A stretch of 64,000 nt of DNA from Plantactinospora mayteni (GTDB lineage: Bacteria > Actinomycetota > Actinomycetes > Mycobacteriales > Micromonosporaceae): NCBI RefSeq assembly GCF_016862935.1, contig NZ_BONX01000064.1:23815-87814 (forward strand), given 5' to 3'. This document shows, one piece after another, positions 10,791-19,199 of this stretch. Within the stretch, counting starts at the first letter, position 1, and each line of letters begins with the position of its first letter. The notes under the pieces were generated by a model. That model was not told the origin of the DNA. It was given only the letters and a program-made list of their open reading frames with translations, and ran no database searches. Made by a program: the position numbers and the translations under genes.

Positions 10791-10905
10791 CCGGGCCGAC
10801 CGGTAGGGTCGGTACGACGCGGGGGACGGCTCCGGACGGCTCCGGCCCGGAACGACTCCGGCCCCGCTCCGCCGCCGGACGAGCCGCGAGACGAGGGGCT
10901 TCGCC

Positions 10906-11688
10906 ATGCAGCAGAGTTCGACCCGGGTGGGCCGGGTGCCGGCGCTGTTCGCGTCCGCGCTGGCGACGGATCCGGTCCGGCCGCTGCTCACCTACTACGA
11001 CGACGCCACCGGGGAACGCACCGAACTCTCCGCCGAGGCGTTGGCCGAGTGGGTGGCCCGGACGGCGAACCTGCTGGTCCACGGATGCGGGCTGGGCATC
11101 GGCGCCCGGGCCGCGGTGCTGTTGCCGCCGCACTGGCAGACCGCCGCCGTACTGCTCGGCACCTGGTCGGCCGGGGTGTCGGTGAGCTTCCACGGCACCG
11201 CCACCGCCGGGCTGCCCCGGCTCGGCCCGGGCGTCGAGGAGCCGTTCGACGTCACGTACGCCGCGCTGGGCCGGATCGACGACTGGCTCGACCACGTACC
11301 CGAGGCGGAGCACCGGTTCGTGCTCGGGTACGCGCCGGACGCCGCCCCGCTGGCCGAACCGCCGACCGGCTACCGGGACTACCTCACCGAGGTACGCCGG
11401 CACGACGCCAACCTGCGGCCGTACGTGCCGCTCCGGCCGGACGACGCGGCCAGTGTGGACGGCACCAGCTACGCCGACTGGGGCCGGCTGGCCCGGGGAA
11501 TGGCGGACGAGGTCTTCGACCTGCGCCCCGGCGACCGGCTGCTCGTCGACGCCGCCGAGCACGAGCACCCGGTGAAGTGGCTGCTGGCACCGCTGGCCGC
11601 CGGTGCCACGGTGGTGCTCTGCGCCAACCTCGACCCGGCCACCGTCGCGCGGCGTAGCCGGGCCGAACGGGTGACCCGGGTGCTCTGA
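10906..11688 (+). CDS. TIGR03089 family protein (truncated adenylate-forming-enzyme-like)
   Basis: 260 residues. It resembles the N-terminal part of acyl-CoA synthetase/AMP-ligase proteins (ANLLVHGCGLGIGARAAVLLPPHWQTAAVLLG). It stops before the nucleotide-binding core motifs of that superfamily, and none of those motifs is visible. This short form is a conserved actinobacterial family of unknown function (TIGR03089), so it is unlikely to be a recent truncation. Convergent with the NDK-like gene, 24 bp apart. Confidence 0.75.
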   Translation: MQQSSTRVGRVPALFASALATDPVRPLLTYYDDATGERTELSAEALAEWVARTANLLVHGCGLGIGARAAVLLPPHWQTAAVLLGTWSAGVSVSFHGTATAGLPRLGPGVEEPFDVTYAALGRIDDWLDHVPEAEHRFVLGYAPDAAPLAEPPTGYRDYLTEVRRHDANLRPYVPLRPDDAASVDGTSYADWGRLARGMADEVFDLRPGDRLLVDAAEHEHPVKWLLAPLAAGATVVLCANLDPATVARRSRAERVTRVL

Positions 11689-11712
11689 CCTCACCCGTCC
11701 CGCCCGGCAGCG

Positions 11713-12669
11713 TCAAGGGGTGGTGGAGGCGTCCGGCAGCAGGCTGGTGGCGCCGGGCACGTACGGGTCGAGCAGGTGGGTGGCGAGCACGATCCGCTGC
11801 CACCGGTTGACCGGTACCCCGCTCGACTCGGCCAGCCGCACCACCGTCCGCCAGTCCCGGGAGCAGCGGGCCCGGATCCGGTCGATCAGCGAGACCAGTT
11901 CGCCGGCAGCGGTACCCGGACCGGACCGTCGGCGCGCCTCGGCCGCGTCGGCCAACTCGCCGAGGGTCCGGTCCAGTTCGAGATCCACCTTCGGGGTGGC
12001 CGCCTCCAGCCGGTCGGCCAGGGCGAACGCCTCCGACCGACCGTCACCGGACGGGTCCGCCGACCCGGCCAGGGTACGCCGGTAGAGGCCGGCCCGGGTC
12101 TCGTGGTTGCAGAGCACGGCCAGCTCCCGGAGCAGGTCGGCCGGCTCGTCGGCGGCGTGCACCAGGTTGAGCTGGTAGTTGAAGCTGCCGACGTCGTAGC
12201 GGAGCTGCCCCGGCCGGCAGCGGACCGGGTCGGCCGGCCCCTTGGCGGTGGAGAGCACCAGCGAGGCCGGCTCGGTACGGCCGGGCAGGGCGAGCAGCAG
12301 GAGCAGGCACTCGGACGCCGTGACGTAGAGGTCGGCGGCGTCCCGCCGGTCCCGGCTGGCGGCGTTCAGCCCGTACTGCCACAGCGCCCGTACGCCGTGC
12401 CGGTCGATGGTCACCGTCGCCGCCCAGACGATGCCGAACCCGTACGCCAGCACCCAGCGCAACACCGAGCCGAGCCGGCGGCTGACCACGGCGTCCGGTT
12501 TCAGCAGCAGGAGTGCGTGGTCGTGACAGAACTCCTCGATCCGGCCACCACCGACGGCGAGCAGGTCTTCGAAACTCTCCCGGAAGTACGTGTCGACCGC
12601 GTAGAGGGACCGCTTCTGGGGAAGCGTCGACAGGAAGGCGGGGATCTGCTGGGCGCCGGGGGTGGCCAT
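11713..12669 (-). CDS. Nucleoside-diphosphate-kinase-like protein with helical C-terminal extension
   Basis: 318 residues. Residues ~48-187 follow the NDK fold: LLLLKPDAV with Lys57, a helix corresponding to the NDK lid region, CLLLLLALPG and ASLVLSTAKGPADPVRCRPG for the core strands, and YQLNLVHAAD with His171 at the position of the phosphorylated His. The usual NDK motif around this His is altered (LVHAADE instead of IHGSD), and the N-terminus and a ~110-residue helical C-terminus are extra. It is therefore not the housekeeping Ndk. It starts 6 bp after the eIF2B-like gene and is surely co-transcribed with it. A nucleotide-dependent phosphotransfer role is possible but unproven. Confidence 0.65.
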   Translation of the reverse strand: MATPGAQQIPAFLSTLPQKRSLYAVDTYFRESFEDLLAVGGGRIEEFCHDHALLLLKPDAVVSRRLGSVLRWVLAYGFGIVWAATVTIDRHGVRALWQYGLNAASRDRRDAADLYVTASECLLLLLALPGRTEPASLVLSTAKGPADPVRCRPGQLRYDVGSFNYQLNLVHAADEPADLLRELAVLCNHETRAGLYRRTLAGSADPSGDGRSEAFALADRLEAATPKVDLELDRTLGELADAAEARRRSGPGTAAGELVSLIDRIRARCSRDWRTVVRLAESSGVPVNRWQRIVLATHLLDPYVPGATSLLPDASTTP

Positions 12670-12675
12670 CTCGGG

Positions 12676-13320
12676 TCACTCACGCAGTTCCGCGGCTCGC
12701 CGTCCGACCTCTCCGGGGGTGAGCAGCTCACCGTCGAGCACCACGCCGACGAAGCCGTCCAGCGGGATGTGCTCGAAGACCGGCGCACCGAGGCGGGCGA
12801 AGACCGGCTCGGGGACCAGCTTCAGCGCGGTGGTGACGATCAGGGTGGGCAGCCGCTGCGCCAGCTCCCGGGTACCCCGGATGTTGAGCACGGTGTCCGG
12901 CCCGATCGCGTCGGCGCCGGCCAGCGCGACCGCCGGCTCACCGACCCGCAGCGACTCCGGCAACTGGGCCAGGATCTGATTGACGATGGAGCTGCTCGGC
13001 GCGGAGGTGACCGGGACGCCCTGCTCGCCGACCCAGGTCACCGCCGCCTTCACGGTGTTCTCCACCGCGTGGTCCAGCTCGGCCCGGATCCGGCGGAGCG
13101 CCTCGGCCGGCTCGGCGGAGCGTACCGCGTTGGCGATGTGCCACATCGGTGCGTAGCCGGGCAGCCGGGCGGTCAGGAACTCCGTCGCGTCGGCCGCCGC
13201 GGCGGGATCGTCGATCAGGTCGAGCAGACCCTGGATCACCAGCCTGGCCACTCCGGTGGCCCCGGCCGTGGTGACCGTGACAGCCTCGCGAAGCGGTGTC
13301 GGCAACGTAGCTTGGTCCAT
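12676..13320 (-). CDS. eIF2B-like (ISOCOT-fold) protein
   Basis: 214 residues. The C-terminal half matches the eIF2B/ribose-1,5-bisphosphate isomerase family: VTSAPSSSIVNQIL, the glycine-rich loop ALAGADAIGPDTVLNIRGT (132-150), TLIVTTALKLVP, and the end motif DGFVGVVLDGELLTPGEVG, which parallels the family's LLFTDLGVLTPS segment. The N-terminal ~100 residues are helical. Bacterial members often bind or isomerise phosphosugars or nucleotides; there is no eIF2 in bacteria, so a translation role should not be assumed. First gene of a two-gene unit with the NDK-like protein. The ATG at 13320 is preceded by GGAACGGAAAGAG. Confidence 0.65.
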   Translation of the reverse strand: MDQATLPTPLREAVTVTTAGATGVARLVIQGLLDLIDDPAAAADATEFLTARLPGYAPMWHIANAVRSAEPAEALRRIRAELDHAVENTVKAAVTWVGEQGVPVTSAPSSSIVNQILAQLPESLRVGEPAVALAGADAIGPDTVLNIRGTRELAQRLPTLIVTTALKLVPEPVFARLGAPVFEHIPLDGFVGVVLDGELLTPGEVGRRAAELRE

Positions 13321-13619
13321 GATGTTCGGGCTCTTTCCGTTCCGGGTCTGGTCCCCTGAGGACAGGACTACCTTCCCGGCATCGAGAATGCCCGATCTGC
13401 GGGCTTCCCGGCACCGAGTTTGGTAGTTCATATCAAACAGACACCCCGGTTGGAGCCGATTGACCAAATAGCAGCGGCCGTCACCGACCGGCGACAGGCA
13501 GTGCCCCTGCCTTGATGCACCGGCGGCAGCGGACGGTCGGGACCCACCTCCCGACCGTCCGCCCCGGCTGGCCACGGACTGACCGGTCAGCCAACGGACC
13601 GGTCAGCCTGGGGATCGGG
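13321..13619. other. 299-bp intergenic region with hairpins, no gene seen
   Basis: On the minus strand this holds the end of the pectate lyase transcript and the promoter of the eIF2B-like operon. Visible structures are the 12-bp palindrome CTGACCGGTCAG (13578-13589), the long hairpin at 13529-13562, a small hairpin AGGCAG/CTGCCT near 13495-13511, and a GGCAT/ATGCC stem near 13379. No convincing ORF or RNA gene. Confidence 0.6.
13529..13562 (-). terminator. Terminator hairpin after the pectate lyase gene
   Basis: Perfect 13-bp inverted repeat GCGGACGGTCGGG / CCCGACCGTCCGC with an 8-nt loop, 57 bp past the pectate lyase stop on the minus strand. Confidence 0.7.
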
Positions 13620-14741
13620 TCAGCCGGTGATCCTGCCGGTGCCGGCTCCGGACCGGACCGAGGCCGGCACCCCGGCCGCCGGGTCGAGCTGGTACGCGTA
13701 GTACGTCCGCGGCTCCACCACCGAACCCGCCGTCTCCGGTACGCCGGAGTTCACGAAGATGTTGTTCCGCTGTACCGCCCGGCCGGGTCCACTGTCGGCA
13801 TAGCCGCTGGCCGAGTAGAGCGGGTACGGCACGTTCTCGAAGTAGTTCCCCTCGACCAGTACCCCGGCGTTCTCGGTGGAGGCGACGGCGTACAGCTCGT
13901 TGCCGAGGAAGTAGTTGTTGTAGACGTGCACCGGCTCGCCGAACCGGACCCGGGGGTGCCGCTGCCGGCTGTTGTCGAAGAAGTTGTGGTGGATGCTGAC
14001 CTTGAGGTGCCCGACGTCGGTCGAGGCGGCCCCGTCTGAGTGGCTGATCAGCATGCTCTTGTCGGCGTGGTCGAAGTGGTTCCAGGAGACCGTCACGTAG
14101 TCGGCGCCCCGGACGATGTCGACCGAGCCGTCCACCGCGCCGGTGAACCGGTTGTGGTCGATCCAGATGTGGTGCGACTGCTGCCCCACGTTGACCGCGT
14201 CGTCCTCGGCGTTGGTGAAGTTGAGGTTCTGGACGATCACGTTGTACGACCGGTAGAAGTCCAGCCCGCCGCCGTCGATCGTGGCGTTGGACCCCACGCC
14301 GATGATCGTCTTGTTCGGCCGTACCCCCTGCTTGCTGGTGATCCGGATGGTCCCCTGTACCCGGATCACCAGCGGCCCGACCGTGTCGATGTACTCCAGG
14401 AAGTCGTCCGAGGTGGTGGCGGTGACCACCGGTCCGCCGACCCCGCCGGTGGTGCCGTTCTGGCCGAGCGCGTTCAGGCTGGCGAAGCCGTCCGCTTGGC
14501 CGGCCGGCACCAGCACGGTGGGGCCGGCGATGCCGGGCGTCGCGGAGGTCGGGGGCGGACCGGGCGGTGCGGCCTCGACCGTGACCTCGTGAGCGGTGTC
14601 GGTGGAGAGGGCGGCCTGCGCGGCGCCGCCGCCGTGGTTGAGGGCGGCAGCCAGCGCGACGGCGAGCCCGAGGGCGGCGCGGCGTCGCCAACGGCGGTCG
14701 CCCGGGACGGGTACCCCGGCTCTGGTGCGTGGTGGAGTCAC
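13620..14741 (-). CDS. Secreted pectate lyase (PL1 family)
   Basis: 373 residues. An N-terminal region with an Arg-rich stretch (RRWRRRA) before a hydrophobic Ala/Leu segment suggests export, possibly by Tat. The PL1 parallel beta-helix follows: TIIGVGSNATIDGGG, the Asn/Asp Ca-binding segment around WIDHNRFTGAVDGSVDIVRG and VSWNHFDHADKS, and the catalytic region SRQRHPRVRFGEPVHVYNN with the essential Arg. It cleaves polygalacturonate by beta-elimination outside the cell. The GTG start at 14741 lies ~218 nt after the predicted transcription start. Control by a LacI-type repressor is indicated by the promoter. Confidence 0.92.
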   Translation of the reverse strand: MTPPRTRAGVPVPGDRRWRRRAALGLAVALAAALNHGGGAAQAALSTDTAHEVTVEAAPPGPPPTSATPGIAGPTVLVPAGQADGFASLNALGQNGTTGGVGGPVVTATTSDDFLEYIDTVGPLVIRVQGTIRITSKQGVRPNKTIIGVGSNATIDGGGLDFYRSYNVIVQNLNFTNAEDDAVNVGQQSHHIWIDHNRFTGAVDGSVDIVRGADYVTVSWNHFDHADKSMLISHSDGAASTDVGHLKVSIHHNFFDNSRQRHPRVRFGEPVHVYNNYFLGNELYAVASTENAGVLVEGNYFENVPYPLYSASGYADSGPGRAVQRNNIFVNSGVPETAGSVVEPRTYYAYQLDPAAGVPASVRSGAGTGRITG

Positions 14742-15096
14742 GGGTCTTCTGCCTTTCCGGTGGTGGCGGGGATGCGCGGGCGTGGTGTGCCGGCTTGTGC
14801 GGAGCGGGCTCGGCCGGCGCAGCGGGAGGCGCGCGGGGCAGCGGGCAGCGCCACCGGGCGGCCTTGGGACGGGTATGCCGGCCGGACGGGAGTCTCTGCA
14901 CTTCGGGGAAGCGGGAAGGGTCGGGACGGTGTTTCGAGAAGACTGGAAAGCGCTTTCCTAACGTCACGATAGGAACCGGAGGGAACTATGTCAATGAATG
15001 TGTCCCGCCCCGGCAAGGCGACGCCCCGACGCGGGCCGCCCACCACCCGCTGCGGATGGTGGGCGGCACGTTCGACGCTGTGCCAGGATCTTGGGC
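14742..15096. other. 355-bp divergent intergenic region
   Basis: Contains the long leader (about 218 nt) and promoter/operator of the pectate lyase gene on the minus strand, and the short upstream region of the DUF2630 gene on the plus strand. CAGGAT lies seven bases before the DUF2630 start, a leaderless-type -10. No additional gene is supported. Confidence 0.6.
14945..14994 (-). promoter_or_regulatory. Pectate lyase promoter with LacI-family operator
   Basis: On the minus strand, TTGACA (14989-14994) and TATCGT (14966-14971) are separated by exactly 17 bp, a near-consensus housekeeping promoter. The perfect 14-bp palindrome GGAAAGCGCTTTCC (14945-14958) follows at the predicted start of transcription. 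A central GCGC flanked by AAA/TTT is typical of LacI-family operators, so substrate-relieved repression is expected. Confidence 0.75.
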
Positions 15097-15342
15097 ATGG
15101 ACGACAGGACGATTCTGAGCCGGATCTCCGACCTGGTCGACGAGGAACACCGGCTCCGCAACCACGCCCAGCAGGTCGAGAACTCGACCGACGAGGACCG
15201 GACCCGGCTGCGCGAGCTGGAGGAGTCGCTCGACCAGTGCTGGGACCTGCTCCGCCGGCGCCGGGCCGCCCGGCAGGCCGGCACCGACCCGGACAGCACC
15301 GGAGCGCGCAGCGTGAACGAGGTCGAGAAGTACCTCCAGTGA
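15097..15342 (+). CDS. DUF2630 family protein
   Basis: 81 residues, fully helical in appearance: MDDRTILSRISDLVDEEHRL, then EESLDQCWDLLRRRRAARQAG and a VNEVEKYLQ end. This matches the small actinobacterial DUF2630 family, whose function is unknown. The LRELEESLDQCWDLL stretch has heptad spacing and may form a coiled coil. Likely leaderless. Ends 4 bp before the stop of the convergent RIO kinase gene. Confidence 0.85.
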   Translation: MDDRTILSRISDLVDEEHRLRNHAQQVENSTDEDRTRLRELEESLDQCWDLLRRRRAARQAGTDPDSTGARSVNEVEKYLQ

Positions 15343-15346
15343 ACCG

Positions 15347-16297
15347 CTAGCCCAGACCTGCCTCCCGGAGCAGCCGCTCGGTCAGTACGCCCGGGTCGAC
15401 CAGTTCGCCGGGGAGTCCCCGCGCCGCGAACCAGGCGGCCACCACCCGTACGTCCCGGGCCAGGAACTCCCGTCCGCTCGGGTTGGCGATCACGTCCACC
15501 ACCTGCGGCAGGTCGATCAGCACCAGCCGGTCCCCGTCGACCAGCAGGTTGTACGGCGACAGGTCACCGTGCGCCAACCCGGCCCGGGCCAGTACGACCA
15601 GCGCGTCGACGAGCTGGTCCCAGAGCCGGCGCAACAGCACCGGGTCGGGCCGGAGTTGGGCCAGTCGGGGCGCCGCCTGCCCCTGCACCGGATCGCCGAC
15701 GAATTCGAGCATCAGCTCCGTCCCGATCAACTGCACCGGGTACGGCACGGCGATGCTGCCCAGTTCCCGCCCCACCTGCCAGAGCCGGGTCAGCGCGGCG
15801 AACTCGGCGGCGGCCCACTGACCGGCGATCATCTGCCGGCCGAACGCGGTACGCCCCTCCATCGCCCGGTTCTCCCGGGACCGGCGTACCCGCCGCCCCT
15901 CCAGATAGCCGGCGTCCCGGTGGAAGAGCCGATGCTCCGGCTCGCGGTAGCGCTTGGCGGCGAGCAGGCAGCTCCGGTCGCTGGCCGGCATTGCCCGGCG
16001 GACCAGGTGTACGTCCGCCTCCTTGCCGGTCTTCAGCACACCCAGCTCGGTGTCGACGGCGGCCAATTCGGTGACGAGCCAGTCGGGGTGCGGCTCCGGC
16101 CCGTGCACCGCCTGGTCCCAGGTCGACCAGCGGTCACCGACGTCCGGGACGTCAGTGTCGGCGTTGGTGTCGAACGCGGCCGTGGTGGCGTGCCGGTTCC
16201 GTTTCAGAAAGCGCGGCTCGTCGTCGTCGAACCGGCGGGTGGTACGACCGCCACGGGAGCGGGCCGAACCGGAATAGTCGTCATAATCGCGTGGCAC
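15347..16297 (-). CDS. RIO-type serine protein kinase
   Basis: 316 residues. RIO1-like motifs in order: nucleotide-binding loop KTGKEADVHLV (89-99; RIO consensus STGKEA), ATP-anchoring Lys in LLAAKRYR (Lys115), catalytic loop HGDLSPYNLL (Asp245, Asn250) and metal-binding Asp in LIDLPQVVD (Asp262). The N-terminal 60 residues are charged and disordered. RIO kinases act in ribosome maturation in eukaryotes and archaea; the bacterial role is unclear. Preceded on its strand by a 360-bp region with a tandem repeat. Confidence 0.9.
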   Translation of the reverse strand: MPRDYDDYSGSARSRGGRTTRRFDDDEPRFLKRNRHATTAAFDTNADTDVPDVGDRWSTWDQAVHGPEPHPDWLVTELAAVDTELGVLKTGKEADVHLVRRAMPASDRSCLLAAKRYREPEHRLFHRDAGYLEGRRVRRSRENRAMEGRTAFGRQMIAGQWAAAEFAALTRLWQVGRELGSIAVPYPVQLIGTELMLEFVGDPVQGQAAPRLAQLRPDPVLLRRLWDQLVDALVVLARAGLAHGDLSPYNLLVDGDRLVLIDLPQVVDVIANPSGREFLARDVRVVAAWFAARGLPGELVDPGVLTERLLREAGLG

Positions 16298-16657
16298 TGG
16301 AGGAATCCTCTGGTCGAGTCGGAAGAAGACAGGCGAGAGCGCAGCACAACGACAGCCACGGTTACCCCTCCTTCCACTCGGCCGGGCGGTGCCCGGGATG
16401 CGATACGACCCGGAGAGACCAGGCAGGGTCCTCCGACGCGCAATGCTCGCCGGTCTGGAAAGCGACCGTCAACCGAATTACCGCCGAACCGGAAAGGCGC
16501 CGGGGCGGGGCAGGACCAAACACCGGGACCGGACCAAACGCCGGGACAGGGCCAAACGCCGGGACAGGGCCAAACAACCGGGGCGGGACAGGATCAGCCG
16601 CTGGGGCGGGGCAGGGATCAGGGGCCGGAGCGGGAGTGCGGGGCGGGGCGGTCGGGT
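16298..16657. other. 360-bp intergenic region with an 18-bp tandem repeat
   Basis: Lies between the HAD phosphatase and RIO kinase genes, both on the minus strand, so it should hold the RIO promoter. It contains four direct 18-bp units (16513-16584). No ORF with plausible codon usage is seen; open frames here are by-products of the repeat. Confidence 0.55.
16513..16584. repeat. Four tandem 18-bp repeats
   Basis: Units of GGRCCAAACGCCGGGACA type at 16513-16530, 16531-16548, 16549-16566 and 16567-16584. The middle two are nearly identical and the outer ones diverge slightly. The period is six codons, but the surrounding frame has no start or domain. Likely a slippage-generated microsatellite. 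Confidence 0.8.
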
Positions 16658-17302
16658 TCAGGCGGCCAGCACCGTGGCGACGGCGGCGATCAGCCCGTCC
16701 ACGGTCTTCGTCGGGGCGTACCGGCGCTCCATCCAGCGGCGGCCCCGGTGCAGCCAGACGCTGGGCAGCCCGACTGCGGCGGCCCCGCCGATGTCGGCCT
16801 CCGGGCTGTCCCCGACCATCCAGGCACCACGCAGCCGCATCCGGACCCGTTCGGCGGCGAGCGCGAAGATCCGGGGGTTCGGCTTGCTGACCCCGACCTC
16901 CTCGGAGATCACCCAGTCCGCCAGATAGCGGTCCAGGCCGGTACGCCTGATCTTCATCTCCTGTAGCCGCTCGGTGCCGTTGGTGACCGCCACCGGTACC
17001 CAGCCGGCGTCGTCGGCGATCCGCAACGCGCAGGCGATCAACGGATCGAGCCGGGTGTATTCCACGACTCCCTCGTGCAACGCCTCGACCAGGTCGATGG
17101 AGGGAATCCGGAGGCGGTAGCGGTCGCGAATCGCGTCGGCCACGTCCCAGCGGTTGGTCAGGCCGTCGGCATCCACCGAGAGCAGCCAGTCGACGTCGCT
17201 CTCGGGTGCTCCGATCTCGTCCAGGAACCCCTGCGCCCAGGTCCGGAACGGGCCCGCCCGGTCGAGCAGAGTGTTGTCCAGATCGAGGAGCAACAGCGGC
17301 AC
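16658..17302 (-). CDS. HAD-family (subclass IA) phosphatase
   Basis: 214 residues from a GTG at 17302. Motif I LLLLDLDNTLLD (nucleophile Asp7, acid Asp9), a helical cap, motif II in AVTNGT, motif III Lys in SKPNPRIF and motif IV WMVGDSPEADIGG are all intact. Probably hydrolyses a small phosphorylated metabolite. TACTGT six bases before the GTG indicates a leaderless mRNA, with TTGTCC 16 bp further upstream as -35. A longer frame upstream would place Cys-rich junk before the first motif. Confidence 0.85.
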   Translation of the reverse strand: MPLLLLDLDNTLLDRAGPFRTWAQGFLDEIGAPESDVDWLLSVDADGLTNRWDVADAIRDRYRLRIPSIDLVEALHEGVVEYTRLDPLIACALRIADDAGWVPVAVTNGTERLQEMKIRRTGLDRYLADWVISEEVGVSKPNPRIFALAAERVRMRLRGAWMVGDSPEADIGGAAAVGLPSVWLHRGRRWMERRYAPTKTVDGLIAAVATVLAA

Positions 17303-17385
17303 TTGCGCACAGTACGGGACGCAGCCGGTCGGACAACAGTCCCAGCATGTAAACAACCCGGGTTGGCCAGACTGACAACAGGCGC

Positions 17386-18252
17386 TCAACCGGTCAACAG
17401 CGTCCGTACCCCGCCCTGTCCCGGAAGCCGGTCGGCGAGCATCCGGTGCGCGTCGCGTACCCGATGCAGTTCGGTCGGGTCGAACCGGGCGACGACGACG
17501 GCCTCGCCGGAGTCCACGGCCCGGCGCATGACCCGGCCCTCGGGATCGTAGATCGCCGCGCCGCCGTTGAACCGCCAGGGCGGCGCGCCACCGACCGCGT
17601 TGGCGAAGACCACGTACATGGTGTTGTCCAGCGCGCGAGCCCGGTAGTAGAGGTCACGCCGGTGCTCGGAGCCGACCAGGTAACCGCTCGGGCAGAGGTA
17701 GCCGTGCGCCCCGTCGGCCGCCGCCGCCCGGCCGTGCTCGGGGAAACAGCCGTCGTAGCAGACACCGAGACCGAGCCGCCAACCGTCGACCAGCAGGGTC
17801 GCGCCGCGCCGCCCAGGTGTGAACAGCGCGTTCTCGTCCGGGCCCCAGAGGTGCTGTTTGGCGTATCCGGCGCCGACCCGGCCCGCGCCGTCCACCACCA
17901 GCGCCGAGCAGGTCCGCCGGCCGTCCGGGTGCCGGACCGCCGCGCCGACCACTACCACCACCCGGTGGTCCCGGGCGACCGCCCGCAGCGGGTCGAGCCG
18001 GGAGTCCGCCACCTCGCCGTCGTCGTCGGCGGCGACGTCGGTAGCGGCCGGATCGCCGGCCAGGCTCGGCGGGTGGTAGGCCGGCAGGAACAGCTCCGGA
18101 AGCACGACGACCCGGGCGTCGTCGGCGGCGGCCCGCGCCACCAGCCGGGCGGCCGAGCCGGCGTTCCCGGCCACGTTCCCGGGTTCCGGTTCGGCCTGGA
18201 CCGCGGCGACCGGCAGTGCGGCGGCCGGCGGGGCGATGGTGGTCTGCGTCAC
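17386..18252 (-). CDS. Nitrilase-superfamily carbon-nitrogen hydrolase
   Basis: 288 residues with the Glu-Lys-Cys triad: Glu53 in VVVLPELFLP, Lys132 in YAKQHLWG and Cys165 in GLGVCYDGCFPE. Likely an amidase of the nitrilase superfamily; substrate not predictable. The GTG start is supported by TATCAT seven bases upstream (leaderless), and a short N-terminal lead precedes VAAVQAEP, the usual first strand. Divergent from the thioesterase, 72 bp apart. Confidence 0.85.
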   Translation of the reverse strand: MTQTTIAPPAAALPVAAVQAEPEPGNVAGNAGSAARLVARAAADDARVVVLPELFLPAYHPPSLAGDPAATDVAADDDGEVADSRLDPLRAVARDHRVVVVVGAAVRHPDGRRTCSALVVDGAGRVGAGYAKQHLWGPDENALFTPGRRGATLLVDGWRLGLGVCYDGCFPEHGRAAAADGAHGYLCPSGYLVGSEHRRDLYYRARALDNTMYVVFANAVGGAPPWRFNGGAAIYDPEGRVMRRAVDSGEAVVVARFDPTELHRVRDAHRMLADRLPGQGGVRTLLTG

Positions 18253-18324
18253 GGCCGCGATGATAACCGGCCGGCGATCCGGCGCCGATCTTGCGAACCC
18301 GCCGTCGGAGAGGAAAATCGGCCC

Positions 18325-19122
18325 GTGCCCGACGCCTTCTACCTGCCCACCGACGACCCCGAGCGGTACGTCGCCACCCCGGCCACCGAGGGACCGTGGA
18401 GCAGCGGCCTGCAACACGGCGGACCGCCGAGCGCGCTGCTGACCCGAGCCGTGGAACGGTTACCCAGCTCGCTGGACGGGCCGGCCCAGGTCACCCGGCT
18501 GACGGTGGAGTTCCTCGGCGGGGTACCGGTGGCCGAGGTCGCCGTCCGGGCCACCGTGGCCCGGCCCGGACGCTCCGTCGAACTGGTCGAGGCCGAACTG
18601 CACGCCGCCGGGCGGGTGGTGCTGCGGGCCCGGGTATGGCGGATCCGGCGTACCCCGGTCGAGCTGCCCGCCGAGGTGGTCACCGCCCCGGCACCACCAC
18701 CGTCCCGGCCGGCGGAGCCCTCCCGGTTCACCGAGCCGCGCTGGCAGACCGGCTACCTGCGGGCGGTCGACTGGCGGTTCGTCGACGGCCACTTCGAGCG
18801 CCCCGGCCCGGCCTCGGTCTGGGCCCGGCAACGGATTCCGCTGGTCGCCGGTGAGGAGCCGAGCCCGCTGCAACGGGTCACCCTGCTCGCCGACTCCGGC
18901 AACGGACTGAGCCGGCTGCTGGACATCGCGCACTGGTGGTTCATCAACACCGAACTGACCGTGCACCTGCACCGGCAGCCGGTCGACGAGTGGCTGCACG
19001 TACGGGCCGGCACGACGCTGGACGAACACGGGTCCGGGCTGGCCAGCACCGTGCTCTCCGACGCCACCGGTCCGCTGGGCCGGGGCGCCCAGGCTCTGAT
19101 GGTCGGCCGCCGGGCCGGCTGA
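18325..19122 (+). CDS. Acyl-CoA thioesterase family protein (double hot-dog)
   Basis: 265 residues from a GTG preceded by GGAGAGGAAAA. It begins with the hot-dog helix GPWSSGLQHGGPPSALLTRAVER, where GLQHGGPPSALL is the typical signature. A central Pro-rich linker (about 115-135) separates a second hot-dog half (WRFVDGHFERPGPASVWARQRIPL to LMVGRR). This is the TesB/PaaI-like double hot-dog arrangement. Probably hydrolyses acyl-CoA thioesters. Runs toward acnR, 77 bp away. Confidence 0.8.
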   Translation: MPDAFYLPTDDPERYVATPATEGPWSSGLQHGGPPSALLTRAVERLPSSLDGPAQVTRLTVEFLGGVPVAEVAVRATVARPGRSVELVEAELHAAGRVVLRARVWRIRRTPVELPAEVVTAPAPPPSRPAEPSRFTEPRWQTGYLRAVDWRFVDGHFERPGPASVWARQRIPLVAGEEPSPLQRVTLLADSGNGLSRLLDIAHWWFINTELTVHLHRQPVDEWLHVRAGTTLDEHGSGLASTVLSDATGPLGRGAQALMVGRRAG

Positions 19123-19147
19123 CCCGCGCGCCGGACCGGCACCAATC

Positions 19148-19167
19148 CAAGACGTACGTACGGATTG
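19148..19167 (+). promoter_or_regulatory. AcnR-type operator upstream of acnR
   Basis: CAAGACGTACGTACGGATTG is a near-perfect dyad centred on CGTACGTACG and shares the CAAGACG-ACGTACGG-TT pattern with the segment at the acnA promoter (6747-6766). It ends 33 bp before the AcnR start. Autoregulation is inferred. Confidence 0.6.
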
Positions 19168-19199
19168 CATACCGGGTCCCCGCCTGGCACGATCGGGTG

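Noticed and set aside
16513..16584. 18-bp tandem repeats as a coding repeat or CRISPR
   Set aside because: No start codon or domain in any frame and no unique spacers; looks like replication slippage.
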